From NCBI GenBank assembly GCA_046726375.1, contig JBKPAJ010000021.1:67857-131856 (forward strand): a DNA stretch of 64,000 nucleotides, written 5' to 3'. The position numbers and the translations under genes are program-made. Shown here one piece after another: positions 34,751 through 43,293 of this stretch. Origin of the DNA: DASPWV01 sp046726375 (GTDB taxonomy: Bacteria > Acidobacteriota > Vicinamibacteria > Vicinamibacterales > UBA2999). A model generated the notes under the pieces. The model was not told the origin of the DNA and ran no database searches. It saw only the letters and a program-made list of their open reading frames with translations. How positions within the stretch are numbered: the first letter of the stretch is position 1; each line of letters starts with the position of its first letter.

Positions 34751-35088
34751 CTGTATTGGCGGCCCCGAGGGCGTCTCTCTGCGCGCACGGTCTTCGAAGG
34801 ATTCGCCGAAGTACTGGGAGTTTGGTCCGTCGCGGTAATTGTCGGAATGATGCAACGACCACGGCAGCGAACCAAGTGCCCTCGCAGGCCGATGCTCAAG
34901 ACCGTGGCGCATGAGATCGCGCATCTGCTGAACCATCATCGCAAAGCATCGACGCCGGCGCACGAGTACTACCAGACGTCCCGCTATCTGGTGGACGTGT
35001 TGAACACGCTGGACGGATCTGACATCAAAATCCCCATCAGCGCGTGCTCGACTGGAACCCCTGGTAGCGGGAGGCCGAATCTCGACCT
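34751..35088. other. Intergenic stretch, no supported gene
   Basis: About 340 bp between the convergent oxidoreductase and LOG genes. A plus-strand frame contains VAHEIAHLLNHHRKASTPAH, but it has no ribosome site and runs into the LOG gene antisense. I see no terminator with a T-run. Confidence 0.4.
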
Positions 35089-35811
35089 TCACCGCGCCAA
35101 GTGCTTTGTCAGCCACGATGCCTGGTACTCACGCAACAGCGCGATCGCTTCGTCAGCATTCGCCACACAGCGTGGGATGGCCATGTCGTCGGCGTTTGCC
35201 AACGGGGGGTCTTCAGCGAGCATTGAGCGACGCGCCCATTCGATCAGGCCGGGCCACATCTTCCCCACGAGAATCAGCGGTGCGTCCGGGAGATGTTTCA
35301 CCTGGAGCAGTTGCCAGATGATCATCGTTTCCAGGACCGTGCCGACACCTCCCGGCGCCACCAGGAAGGCGTCGGAGGCGAGCACGAACTGGTGCAGGCG
35401 CGTAAAGAACGTCCGATGCTCGAAGACCTCCGTCACAAACGCGTTGACTTCCTGTTCAAACGGCAAATCGACCCGAATCCCGATCGACTCACCTCGTTTC
35501 GCTGTGGCCGCTCCTTCGTTGGCCGCCCTCATCAGACCTGGTCCCCCGCCGGTGATGATGTCGCAGTTCATCTCTGCCAGCGCGGCGGCAACCCGCTTCG
35601 TCTCTTCATAGCCGAACGATCCCGGCTGCACCCGCGCCGAGCCGAAGATGGTCACGCGATAGCGATCGCGGCGAGAGGGTTTGAGGCGGGTCAGATTGTT
35701 GACGACGTCCCAGAGTCCCAGGATCGAATCCACGAGAATCTGCCTCACATGCTCTTCATCCGCGAGGCTGACGGCTGCGGGCGATGTGTCACCAGACGTA
35801 TGGTCGCTCAT
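35089..35811 (-). CDS. LOG family protein (TIGR00730-like)
   Basis: 240 residues. The nucleotide-binding motifs of the family are present: IFGSARV, GGGPGLMRAANEGA and PGGVGTVLE (usual form PGGxGTxxE). Members cleave AMP-type nucleotides at the N-glycosidic bond or act as pyrimidine/purine 5'-monophosphate nucleosidases. About 40 extra residues precede the Rossmann fold, as in the longer PpnN-related or 'lysine decarboxylase' annotated forms. Confidence 0.9.
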   Translation of the reverse strand: MSDHTSGDTSPAAVSLADEEHVRQILVDSILGLWDVVNNLTRLKPSRRDRYRVTIFGSARVQPGSFGYEETKRVAAALAEMNCDIITGGGPGLMRAANEGAATAKRGESIGIRVDLPFEQEVNAFVTEVFEHRTFFTRLHQFVLASDAFLVAPGGVGTVLETMIIWQLLQVKHLPDAPLILVGKMWPGLIEWARRSMLAEDPPLANADDMAIPRCVANADEAIALLREYQASWLTKHLAR

Positions 35812-36125
35812 GACTGTTCTCTCTCATTTGGTCCGCAAGTATTCCCGGCGCTGCGACGACCGCCAACAATGCTTGCAACTGATATTCGTTTGTTAAGACG
35901 GCCGGCATCGAAGCGGCTCGGCGGAATGTAATACATGGGTGTAGAATCTGCCCACATCTCCAACCGGCAGCAGCGACGAGTCGACCGCCGATGACTTGGG
36001 CGGCGTGATCATGCGCGCGGTCGCCATCGTTGACCGCGGCATCGCCTCCATTGACCGCCCGTAGCGTGATTACCGGTCTGCCTGTGACGCGACGGCAGCG
36101 CCGGGAGGCGGCACCTAGCCCAAGT

Positions 36126-36142
36126 AATTGACATTGTCAATT
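36126..36142. promoter_or_regulatory. Palindromic operator AATTGACATTGTCAATT overlapping a -35 box
   Basis: A 17-bp inverted repeat with 7-bp arms and 3-bp centre, 22 bp before the MarR-GNAT start. TTGACA at 36129-36134 is a consensus -35 box and GACAAT at 36151-36156 is a plausible -10 with 16-bp spacing; the operator covers the -35. This is the expected arrangement for MarR autorepression. The rest of 35812-36125 holds nothing I can identify. Confidence 0.65.
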
Positions 36143-36163
36143 AGTTACTTGACAATAGCCAGC

Positions 36164-37087
36164 ATGGACTCCAGGACCCGCGTCCAGGCCGTCCGCCGCT
36201 TCAATCGTTTCTACACTAAACACATCGGCGTCCTGCAGCAGGGATTTCTCGGCAGTCCGTTCTCACTTGCGGAAGGACGCGTGCTGTACGAGATCGCGCA
36301 TCGCCCGCAGCCGACGCCGACCGACGTCGCCAAAGCGCTCGCGCTCGACGCAGCCTACGTGAGCCGCATGCTGCGCAGTTTCGATCAGCGCGGCCTGGTG
36401 CGCCGCACGCCGTCGCGCACCGACGGCCGGCGCGCGCACCTGTCGCTCACGCGCAGCGGACAGGCGGCCTTCGCGCGCCTCAATCAGCGAACCAACGACG
36501 ACGTTGCGGCAACGCTGCACAAACTGTCGGCAGGTGACCAGCGACGGTTGGTGGCGGCGATGCAGGTCATCGAAGGGTTGCTGGGTGCGACGCGGGAGCA
36601 ACCCACGTCGTACCTCCTGCGCCCGCCGCAAGCCGGAGACCTGGGGTGGATCGTGCATCGTCAGGGCGCGCTCTACGCCGACGAGTGGGGATACAACGAG
36701 GAGTTCGAGGCGCTCGCCGCCGACATCGTTGCGGCGTTCGTGCAGCACCTGAGGCCGTCGAAGGAACGCTGCTGGATCGCTGAAAAGGACGGCGAGATCG
36801 TCGGCTCGGTCTTCCTCGTCTACAAATCGAAGACTGTTGCGAAGCTTCGACTGCTGTACGTCGAGCCGTCTGCGCGTGGTCTGGGCATCGGTGCGCGGCT
36901 CATCGAGGAATGCGTGCGCTTCGCGAGACGGGCGGGATACCAGAAGATCACGCTGTGGACGCAGAGCGAGCTCGCGGCGGCGCGACATCTCTACAAGCGG
37001 GCCGGGTTTACGCTGACCGCGAAAAAGACACACGACAGCTTCGGCAGGAAAGGCCTTGTGGCCGAGACGTGGGACCTCGCGCTGTGA
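36164..37087 (+). CDS. MarR regulator-GNAT acetyltransferase fusion
   Basis: 307 residues from ATG 36164; an upstream TTG lies within the operator. N-terminal MarR winged helix (about 1-140; LALDAAYVSRMLRSFDQRGLV, RTDGRRAHLSLT) and a C-terminal GNAT domain (about 150-305) with the acetyl-CoA loop LLYVEPSARGLGIGARLIEE. Such fusions are known as bifunctional regulators whose acetylation substrate is undefined. It overlaps the next gene by 4 nt (GTGA). Confidence 0.92.
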   Translation: MDSRTRVQAVRRFNRFYTKHIGVLQQGFLGSPFSLAEGRVLYEIAHRPQPTPTDVAKALALDAAYVSRMLRSFDQRGLVRRTPSRTDGRRAHLSLTRSGQAAFARLNQRTNDDVAATLHKLSAGDQRRLVAAMQVIEGLLGATREQPTSYLLRPPQAGDLGWIVHRQGALYADEWGYNEEFEALAADIVAAFVQHLRPSKERCWIAEKDGEIVGSVFLVYKSKTVAKLRLLYVEPSARGLGIGARLIEECVRFARRAGYQKITLWTQSELAAARHLYKRAGFTLTAKKTHDSFGRKGLVAETWDLAL

Positions 37088-37905
37088 CCGAACCGATCTA
37101 CGTCTGCGGGCACACGCCGGCTGAGCTCGACCGCCTGCGCAGCCAGAGCGCCTTCTTCGAGGACATCACGCGCGCTGTGTTTGACGCGGCCGGGCTGCAG
37201 CCCGGTTCGCGTGTGCTCGACATCGGCTGTGGTGTCGGCAGTGTGTCATTCCTCGCGGCTGAGATCGTCGGTCCTGCAGGATCCGTGATCGGCGTCGATC
37301 GCGCCCCCGAAGCGATCGCGGCCGCTCGCGCACGCGCGCGGGAAGAGGGCCGGCCGAATGTCGATTTTCGCCTCGGCACGATCGACGAGATCGTCGACGA
37401 TCGATTCGACGCGCTTGTTGGCCGGTTCGTGTTGATGCATCAGGCGAAACCCGCCGCGACTCTGCGCGCTGCCGCCCGGCACCTTCGGCCCGGAGGACTC
37501 GTCATCATGCTCGAATCCGCCATGAGTGCGTGCGTTGCCGGCTTTCACTCTTCCCCGCATTCGCCGACCTACGACCGCGTCGTTTGCCTCATCACCGACA
37601 TCATTCGAGCCGCCGGCGCCGACGTCGCCATGGGGCTTCGTCTCGGCGAGGTGTTCGAACGCGCAGGCCTGGCGCGGCCAACCATGCGGCTGCATGCGCG
37701 AGTTGAAGGCGGGCCGGATGCGCCGATTTATCGCTACATCACAGACAGTCTTCGCAGCGTGCTGCCGCTCGCTGAGCAGCTTGGCGTCAATGGCTGTGCG
37801 GACGTGGACATCGGACAGCTCGAGGACGCATTGAGAGCAGAAGTTGTCGCGTCTGGCGGCGTGCTCGCATCACCGCCGGTCATATCGGCGTGGAGCGGAG
37901 CGTGA
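37084..37905 (+). CDS. SAM-dependent class I methyltransferase
   Basis: 273 residues from GTG 37084. Motif I VLDIGCGVGSVSFLAAEIVG, the acidic post-I residue in VIGVDRAPEAI, and DALVGRFVLMHQ in the motif IV position. The C-terminal half resembles small-molecule methyltransferases. Translationally coupled to the MarR-GNAT gene, so probably regulated by the operator at 36126. Confidence 0.9.
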   Translation: MTEPIYVCGHTPAELDRLRSQSAFFEDITRAVFDAAGLQPGSRVLDIGCGVGSVSFLAAEIVGPAGSVIGVDRAPEAIAAARARAREEGRPNVDFRLGTIDEIVDDRFDALVGRFVLMHQAKPAATLRAAARHLRPGGLVIMLESAMSACVAGFHSSPHSPTYDRVVCLITDIIRAAGADVAMGLRLGEVFERAGLARPTMRLHARVEGGPDAPIYRYITDSLRSVLPLAEQLGVNGCADVDIGQLEDALRAEVVASGGVLASPPVISAWSGA

Positions 37906-37909
37906 AAAG

Positions 37910-38182
37910 GTGGCGATTCTGGTAGCGGCCGTCGTCGTCTTCGGCGTACCGACAATCTATTTTGCCGTTCGCAGTAGAGACTTTCGCAAATTTCTCGCAG
38001 GCGCATTCTTGGTGAGCGCGGGTGTGCAGTTCTATTTGTATCTCGCCGGTGTTTCAGTGCCGCTTCTGGGCACCGGATTGGTTCAGACGCCCGCGCTGAG
38101 CGCAGTGCGCTCCGCGCTTCACTTCATTTTCTTTTTGATCACGTTCTATTTTGGATACATCAAAAGGTCCGACGCCCGATGA
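37910..38182 (+). CDS. Small membrane protein
   Basis: 90 residues from GTG 37910, 4 bp after the methyltransferase stop. Three hydrophobic helices: AILVAAVVVFGVPTIYFAV, FLAGAFLVSAGVQFYLYLAG and ALHFIFFLITFYFGYI. No family recognised. The frame is open to 37844 inside the methyltransferase; GTG is chosen by the hydrophobic start and GGAG upstream. Confidence 0.6.
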   Translation: MAILVAAVVVFGVPTIYFAVRSRDFRKFLAGAFLVSAGVQFYLYLAGVSVPLLGTGLVQTPALSAVRSALHFIFFLITFYFGYIKRSDAR

Positions 38183-38218
38183 ACTGTGTCGTGGTTCACG
38201 GGCATAAGGCGGCAGGCC

Positions 38219-38253
38219 CTCCGGATTCCGGACGAGGCTCCGGCACTCCGGAG
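38219..38253. promoter_or_regulatory. Tandem CTCCG palindromes before the K+ channel gene
   Basis: CTCCGGATTCCGGAC (38219-38233) and CTCCGGCACTCCGGAG (38238-38253), the second being CTCCG-N6-CGGAG. The 234-bp gap to the channel gene also holds TTGCG/CGCAA arms (near 38265-38290). The best -24/-12-like sequence (TGGTGC...TTGCA near 38383-38400) has spacing two bases too long, so sigma-54 control is not supported here. Confidence 0.35.
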
Positions 38254-38416
38254 CCCGGGTCCCTCTTGCGAAAGGCGGCCTCGTGGCGCAAACGGTCCGA
38301 AGTCCTTAAATCGCAACACTTCCAGTCTCACGGAGGCCGAATCGTCCTCAGGTACGCAGCATGCTTCATCGGTGCCTGCGCATGGTGCCGGCGGATTGCA
38401 TGAGGGCTCCATCCCG

Positions 38417-38845
38417 ATGGTCACACGACTGATCGTCGCGTGCACCGTGATGGCGCTGTGTGTCACCATCCACGCCGGCGGCGTGACGTGGGCGATCAGA
38501 TGGTTGCGCAACGCTCCCGTGCCGGTGCAGCGGTTCTGGCCCAGCCTGCGGCTGTTTATCGCCCTCGCCGTGTGGATCGTGCTGCTGCATCTCCTGGAGA
38601 TCATTGTCTGGGCCGTGCTGTATCTCTGGAACGGTGCGATGCCCGACTTACATACGGCCATGTACTTCAGCGCCGTGACCTACACCACGACTGGCTACGG
38701 CGACGTCGTGCTGCCGGAGGGATGGCGGCTCGACGGAGGGGTCGAGGCATTAACGGGCATCTTGATGTGCGGATGGTCGGCGGGATTTTTCTTTGCGGTG
38801 GTGAATCGCCTCTATGAAGCACGACCCGGCGCAGCCCACTCGTAA
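38417..38845 (+). CDS. Two-helix potassium channel (Ion_trans_2)
   Basis: 142 residues. Two or three membrane helices, a pore helix and the K+ selectivity filter in AVTYTTTGYGDVVLPEGW (about residues 87-103). No cytosolic RCK/TrkA_N domain. ATG 38417 is chosen because the frame upstream to 38186 lies in non-coding hairpin sequence. Its last 32 bp overlap the antiporter gene. Confidence 0.85.
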   Translation: MVTRLIVACTVMALCVTIHAGGVTWAIRWLRNAPVPVQRFWPSLRLFIALAVWIVLLHLLEIIVWAVLYLWNGAMPDLHTAMYFSAVTYTTTGYGDVVLPEGWRLDGGVEALTGILMCGWSAGFFFAVVNRLYEARPGAAHS

Positions 38846-39941
38846 CAGCGCGTTGTCCTTCAGGCCGTCAATCAACTGGTTGCTGGCCCTCGTCCCCGTG
38901 TCGGTCGCGCTCGAACAGGCGCACGTTCCTGCGCCACTGCTGTTCTTCTCGGCGGCGCTCGCGATCGTGCCGATTGCGCGTCTGATCGTGCTCTCGACCG
39001 AGCAGCTCGCGACGCGCACGGGCGATGCCGTCGGCGGCCTGCTCAACGCCACCTTCGGCAACGCGCCGGAGCTGATCATCGCGCTCGTGGCGCTCAGGGC
39101 TGGTTTCTATGACATGGTGCGTGCATCGATCATCGGCGCGATTCTCGCCAATCTCATGCTCGCCACCGGCGTGGCGTTCTTTCTGGGCGGTCTCAGATAT
39201 CACACCCAGGAGTACAACGCTGGCGCGGCGCGGCTCTACAGCTCAATGATGTTGATCTCGGCGGTGAGCCTCGGTGTCCCGAGCGCGTTCAACCGCTTCT
39301 TCTCGCCGGAAGCGACCATTCGCGAGGAGAAGCTCGTGAACCTCGGAACCGCGGTGGTGCTACTTGCCGCCTACGGCTTGTACCTCGTGTTCCTGCTGAA
39401 GACGCACCCCGAGTACTTCGAGAGCGTCACGATGACGGAAGCGGAGCACGGGCCCGAGGGTCCGCAGTGGAGTCTCGGACGGGCCATCGGCAGTTTGGTC
39501 GGAGTCTCACTTCTGGCGGCGTGGATGAGCGAAATCCTCGTCGGCGCCGCTGAGGGCACAGGCAAGGCGCTCGGCATGTCGGAAGTCTTCATCGGGATCG
39601 TCTTTCTCGCGATCATCGGCGGTGCGGCCGAGAGCGGGTCGGCGATCGCGATGGCGCGCAAGAACAAGCTCGATCTCACCGTGGGCATCGCGATGGGCAG
39701 CAGTATCCAAATCGCGTTGTTCGTCGCGCCGGTGCTGGCGCTCGCGAGCGGCCTGATCGCGCCGCAGCCACTCGAACTTTCCTTCAGCCGCGCGGAGCTC
39801 GGGACGTTGTTTCTCGGCGTGCTGGTTGCCGCCATCGTCGCCGGCGATGGCCGCTCGAATTGGTACAAGGGTGTTCAGCTCATGCTCGTATACGTGATGA
39901 TCGCCCTTCTGTTCTACTTCCTGCCCGCGGGCACAGGGTGA
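38814..39941 (+). CDS. cax: Ca2+/H+ antiporter (CaCA family)
   Basis: 375 residues, about 11 helices. Both alpha repeats are intact: GGLLNATFGNAPELIIALVAL and GGAAESGSAIAMARKNKLDL with GIAMGSSIQIALF. An acidic stretch lies between the halves (EAEHGPEG). Exports Ca2+ in exchange for protons. Overlap with the K+ channel gene implies cotranslation and perhaps joint control of cation balance. Confidence 0.93.
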   Translation: MKHDPAQPTRNSALSFRPSINWLLALVPVSVALEQAHVPAPLLFFSAALAIVPIARLIVLSTEQLATRTGDAVGGLLNATFGNAPELIIALVALRAGFYDMVRASIIGAILANLMLATGVAFFLGGLRYHTQEYNAGAARLYSSMMLISAVSLGVPSAFNRFFSPEATIREEKLVNLGTAVVLLAAYGLYLVFLLKTHPEYFESVTMTEAEHGPEGPQWSLGRAIGSLVGVSLLAAWMSEILVGAAEGTGKALGMSEVFIGIVFLAIIGGAAESGSAIAMARKNKLDLTVGIAMGSSIQIALFVAPVLALASGLIAPQPLELSFSRAELGTLFLGVLVAAIVAGDGRSNWYKGVQLMLVYVMIALLFYFLPAGTG

Positions 39942-39981
39942 CCGGCGAACCCGAATACTCAACATGAGGCGAGCGGATTCC

Positions 39982-40471
39982 ATGAGCACTTGGCGGCGGA
40001 CCGGCCTGGAACAACTCATGCGCGACGTCGGCTACGGACTGCGCCAGATCCGCCGCAAATCCAGGGTTCTCGGCCATCGCCATCCTTACGTTCGCGCTCG
40101 GCATCGGCGCCAACACCGCGATGTTCAGTGTTGTGGATGCCGTGCTGATTCGTCGGCTGCCCTATGTCGACGCGGACCGTCTCGTCATGATTTGGGACAA
40201 GATGAGTTACATCGACTTCCCGAAACACTATTCAACGCCCGCCGAGTGGTACGACTGGCGGCGCAGCAACACGGTGTTCATGGATATCGCGGCAACTCAA
40301 CCTGGAGACGCAACCCTCTCGGGCGACGGCGAGCCGGAACAAGTGCCGGCCCGCAAGGTCACCGCGAATTTCTGGACTCTCCTTGGCGCCCAGTCGCTCG
40401 TCGGACGCGTGTTCACCGACTACGAAGATGCGCGAGCCGCGCGGGTGGCCGTGATCAGCTATGGCCTGTAG
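39982..40471 (+). pseudogene. 5' remnant of an ADOP-type (MacB/FtsX) ABC permease
   Basis: The start reads LEQLMRDVGYGLRQIRRKS, the standard N-terminus of acidobacterial duplicated orphan permeases. A net one-base shift near 40055-40065 moves the frame to FSAIAILTFALGIGANTAMF, then VDAVLIRRLPYVDADRLVMI, AEWYDWRRSNTVF and VTANFWTLLGAQSLVGR. It ends at a TAG after VISYGL where the family has Trp. Of the roughly 800-residue protein only the first helix and part of the periplasmic domain remain. Confidence 0.85.
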
Positions 40472-41033
40472 CGCAAGCATCGGCTTACCTCACACTGCAT
40501 CAGCGTGCACATAACGACACCCACGACACCATTTGCCGGCGAACTGCTGTGAAGAATGCGGCGCACAGCCCAGCTAAGATCATTGACGCCTCGCGGCCGC
40601 ACCTCTCGATGATCGACGCAGCTGCTAATCGTTCGGAGCTCTGAATTATTGAGGTCGTAATCGCCGGCTGCATGGCGGTCGCACGCCTTCGCAAGGTTCT
40701 CACCCGGCGAAAAGCGCGCTACTGCGCCACCGCCACCGAACTCGGTCCAGACCGAGTGGCCGAGAAATGATTCGCCCTAGTCGTGTTAACGGGCACACGC
40801 GCGTCAGGAATGCAAAGCGCGACGCCGCAAAGAAAATTTGCAAATAGCTCTTGACATGTTTCGCGCGTGCCACCGCCAAAGATCACCGCTGGTATGTAGA
40901 TCGGCCGTCGTGGCGACGACGATGGCGCGGGAGTGATTTTCTTGCTGCGGCCACGTCAAACGCTTTCTACAACCACGAACGCACGCCTGCGCGGCGCTCG
41001 GGGTTGCAAAATCTGCCGTGCTATAGCGGGAGT
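40472..41033. other. Intergenic stretch, no supported gene
   Basis: About 560 bp between the permease remnant and the HNH gene. Base composition is a little less GC-rich than the neighbours, with AT-rich patches near 40840 (AAAGAAAATTTGCAAAT). No further permease homology, tRNA-like fold or palindrome was seen. Confidence 0.5.
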
Positions 41034-42035
41034 ATGACGACCATCGCTCCCTCCTTCGTCGATGTATGCGATCGCGATATCGTGGTCCACGTCAAGGACG
41101 CCGCCGCGCACGAGCGCGGCGCCACGGGAAGGCTGATCGCGCTGCTGGCGGAGTTCGATGCACGACGACTGCATCTCGCCGAAGGATGTTCTTCCCTGTT
41201 CATCTATTGCACGCAAGTGCTACACCTGTCAGAACACGCCGCGTACGGCCGGATCGAAGCCGCGCGCGCCGCACGCCGTCTGCCGGTCGTCCTGGAGCGG
41301 CTTGCCGACGGATCGGTGAACCTCACCACGGTGTGTTTGCTGGCGCCGCATCTGACGCCACAGAACGCGGCGGAAGTGTTGGACAGAGCGCGGCACAAGA
41401 GCAAGCGCTACGTTGAACATCTCGTCGCGGAGTTGCGCCCGCTTCCCGATGTGGCCGCGGCCGTGCGCAAGTTGCCGGAGGCCAAAGCAGTCGCGCCCTC
41501 ATCCGCGACCGACCCGGTGAGCCCGGCCGGTGCGCGCGCGCCCACTCCGACTGTCGCGCCAACGCCTCCAAGTCATCGGCCCGTCGTCGCGCCGCTCGCG
41601 CCAGAGCGCTACAAGATTCAAATGACCGTGGACCGGGAGACTTACGAACGGCTACGGCGCGCCCAGGACTTGCTCCGTCATGTGATTCCGACGGGCGGTC
41701 CCGCCGCCATCGTCGGGCGCGCACTCACACTCCTGGTCGAACGTCTCGAGCGGACCAGGTGTGCGACGACCGATCGACCTCACGGGGCGAGTCCACCTGT
41801 CTCCTCGTCGCGGACCATTCCTGCCGCGGTCAGACGGCGCGTGCTGCAGCGTGACGGCAATCGTTGCGCCTTTGTCGGCACAGAAGGCCGATGCACCGAC
41901 ACGGGATTTCTCGAGTTCCATCACGTGCTACCGTTCGCGGACGGCGGCGCGGGGACGGTCGACAATATCGAGCTGCGCTGCCGCAGTCATGACGCACACG
42001 AGGCGGAGCGGTGGTTTGGGTTGGCTGGACCGTGA
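41034..42035 (+). CDS. HNH endonuclease-domain protein
   Basis: 333 residues from ATG 41034 (GGGAG just upstream). The N-terminal half is helical (LLAEFDARRLHLAEGCSSLF, VLHLSEHAAYGRIEAARAAR), then a Pro/Ala-rich linker, then a C-terminal HNH nuclease with RRVLQRDGNRCAFVG, EFHHVLPFADGG and NIELRCRSHDAHEAER. Zinc-type Cys pairs are incomplete. Proteins of this layout recur in many copies in Acidobacteriota genomes and are sometimes linked to mobile or repeat DNA; role unknown. Confidence 0.85.
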   Translation: MTTIAPSFVDVCDRDIVVHVKDAAAHERGATGRLIALLAEFDARRLHLAEGCSSLFIYCTQVLHLSEHAAYGRIEAARAARRLPVVLERLADGSVNLTTVCLLAPHLTPQNAAEVLDRARHKSKRYVEHLVAELRPLPDVAAAVRKLPEAKAVAPSSATDPVSPAGARAPTPTVAPTPPSHRPVVAPLAPERYKIQMTVDRETYERLRRAQDLLRHVIPTGGPAAIVGRALTLLVERLERTRCATTDRPHGASPPVSSSRTIPAAVRRRVLQRDGNRCAFVGTEGRCTDTGFLEFHHVLPFADGGAGTVDNIELRCRSHDAHEAERWFGLAGP

Positions 42036-42211
42036 GTGGCACTGGGCAACGACCATGTTTTCGCCCAGGCGTCAACTTTCCAGAAAGCGTTCGACGAAAA
42101 CTCCCCGCGCTTCAAAGGCGGCTAAAGCGAGCGCTTCAGCCGACCGCGTCGCAATGCGATTCGGTTACGTGGCGAGCGGCTTCAGTTCACACGGCATCAG
42201 CCCTGCAGATG

Positions 42212-42231
42212 AAAGGGGTCTGACCCTTTTT
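42212..42231. repeat. Short palindromic repeat AAAGGGGTCTGACCCTTTTT
   Basis: Near-perfect inverted repeat centred on one T. The complement (AAAAAGGGTCAGACCCCTTT) is of the type found as REP-like elements in many genomes. The following T-run (42226-42231) can also pair with AAAAAAGGG at 42248-42256. A degenerate relative, GAGGGGTTAGACCACTT, is at 51007-51024. Confidence 0.45.
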
Positions 42232-42260
42232 CCCGTGAGCGCTCCGAAAAAAGGGAGGAC

Positions 42261-42683
42261 CTGAGAAAAGCGTGCGCCGTCATCTTCGTCCTGACAGTTT
42301 GCGCTTCGTGCGATACGCCGGTTTCCGTTCGCGTGCGCCTTGCAACATGGACTCACGGCGCCCGGAGCGTAATCGCACGCCGCGGTTTGGCTTACCCGCC
42401 GGAACGTCTCGTGTGGTCGGGCCGCACACCGAAGCGACCATGGCCGGAACGCATTTTTTCGGCGTGGGCACGCCACTTTGTCGCGGCGAATGCTCGACCT
42501 CGATTGCACCGCGCAGCGTATGTCATGCGCCGCGAGGTTGCGGCAACGATCTCTTATTTCGGCGCCGTCGCAGAGCTAGACCCTTGGCCTCGCCGAGCGG
42601 TCCAGCTCGTTCGCACTCCCATCTCGTTCGAGAACTGGCCCGTGATCTCGTCGGCCTCGATTCGTCCTTCGTATTCGGCGTAG
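42261..42683 (+). CDS. Possible lipoprotein, start uncertain
   Basis: Frame of 140 residues with a convincing lipoprotein signal (RKACAVIFVLTVCASC, lipobox in CASC). No ATG is in place: the codon before RKA is CTG at 42261, preceded by GGGAGG only 2 nt away; GTG at 42333 would lose the signal. It may be a gene with a mutated start. The mature part (LATWTHGARSVIARRGLAYP) matches nothing I know. Confidence 0.3.
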   Translation: MRKACAVIFVLTVCASCDTPVSVRVRLATWTHGARSVIARRGLAYPPERLVWSGRTPKRPWPERIFSAWARHFVAANARPRLHRAAYVMRREVAATISYFGAVAELDPWPRRAVQLVRTPISFENWPVISSASIRPSYSA

Positions 42684-42686
42684 CAG

Positions 42687-43263
42687 TCATTGACCTCGAT
42701 GAGCACGACTGCGCCATTCTGTCTCCAGAGGGCGTCGGTGTTGCCGCCGATGCCCTAGGTAAATCAGACGGTTTCGCTTGAGGAACTCAAAAGTGCTGTC
42801 CTGCCGCCCCGGCGCATCTCGTGGGCCGATCCAGCCTTCCCGAATCGTTCCAGCAAGAGTCGGAATTGCCGGCGATGAGGCCGCGGGAGTCTGGATGGCG
42901 GCAGTCCAATTCGAGCTGCCCGCACAGCCTTTCCGATCGACCCAGATGTTCACACTCTGTGCCTGCGCCTCGTGGCGGCGATAGACGTATTCGACCTCGA
43001 CACGATGACCGGCTTGAGCAATTCGGGCCCGGCCGGGCTCGTATTGTGCGCCAGCCAGGTCCGCGAAAGTCGAACCGCGTCTCGGGAAGAAGACGACAGG
43101 ATTCGGCGGGTGATACGTCCGGCCGCACGCGGACGTGCCCGGGAGTGGTCGAGAGCACTTCGCAGTGTTCGGTAATGTTGCGCGGCGTGTTGCCGCTGAT
43201 CTTCTCGATCAAGAACAGAATCATACTGAGGATAAACGCCACGACCACGACCAGCGCGCACAC
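42687..43263 (-). pseudogene. Frameshifted membrane-anchored protein
   Basis: The start MCALVVVVAFILSMILFLIE is a membrane anchor, followed by NITEHCEVLSTTPGHVRVRP. Around 43100-43140 the likely frame moves by one base: the sensible continuation reads PPNPVVFFPRRGSTFADLAG and then HRVEVEYVYRRHEAQAQSVN and ends near 42687. In the original frame the sequence becomes Arg/Cys-rich. The pattern fits a single gene with an indel, but there is no family to confirm it. Confidence 0.35.
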
Positions 43264-43293
43264 GACGATGCTCGCGACTCCTTGTCGATCGGC

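Noticed and set aside
34847..35611. Plus-strand frame with HEIAHLL segment
   Set aside because: Mostly antisense to the LOG gene; the HEIAH string lacks the context of a metalloprotease.
38183..38416. c-di-AMP (ydaO) riboswitch before the K+ channel
   Set aside because: The conserved ydaO core strings are absent; only simple palindromes are found.
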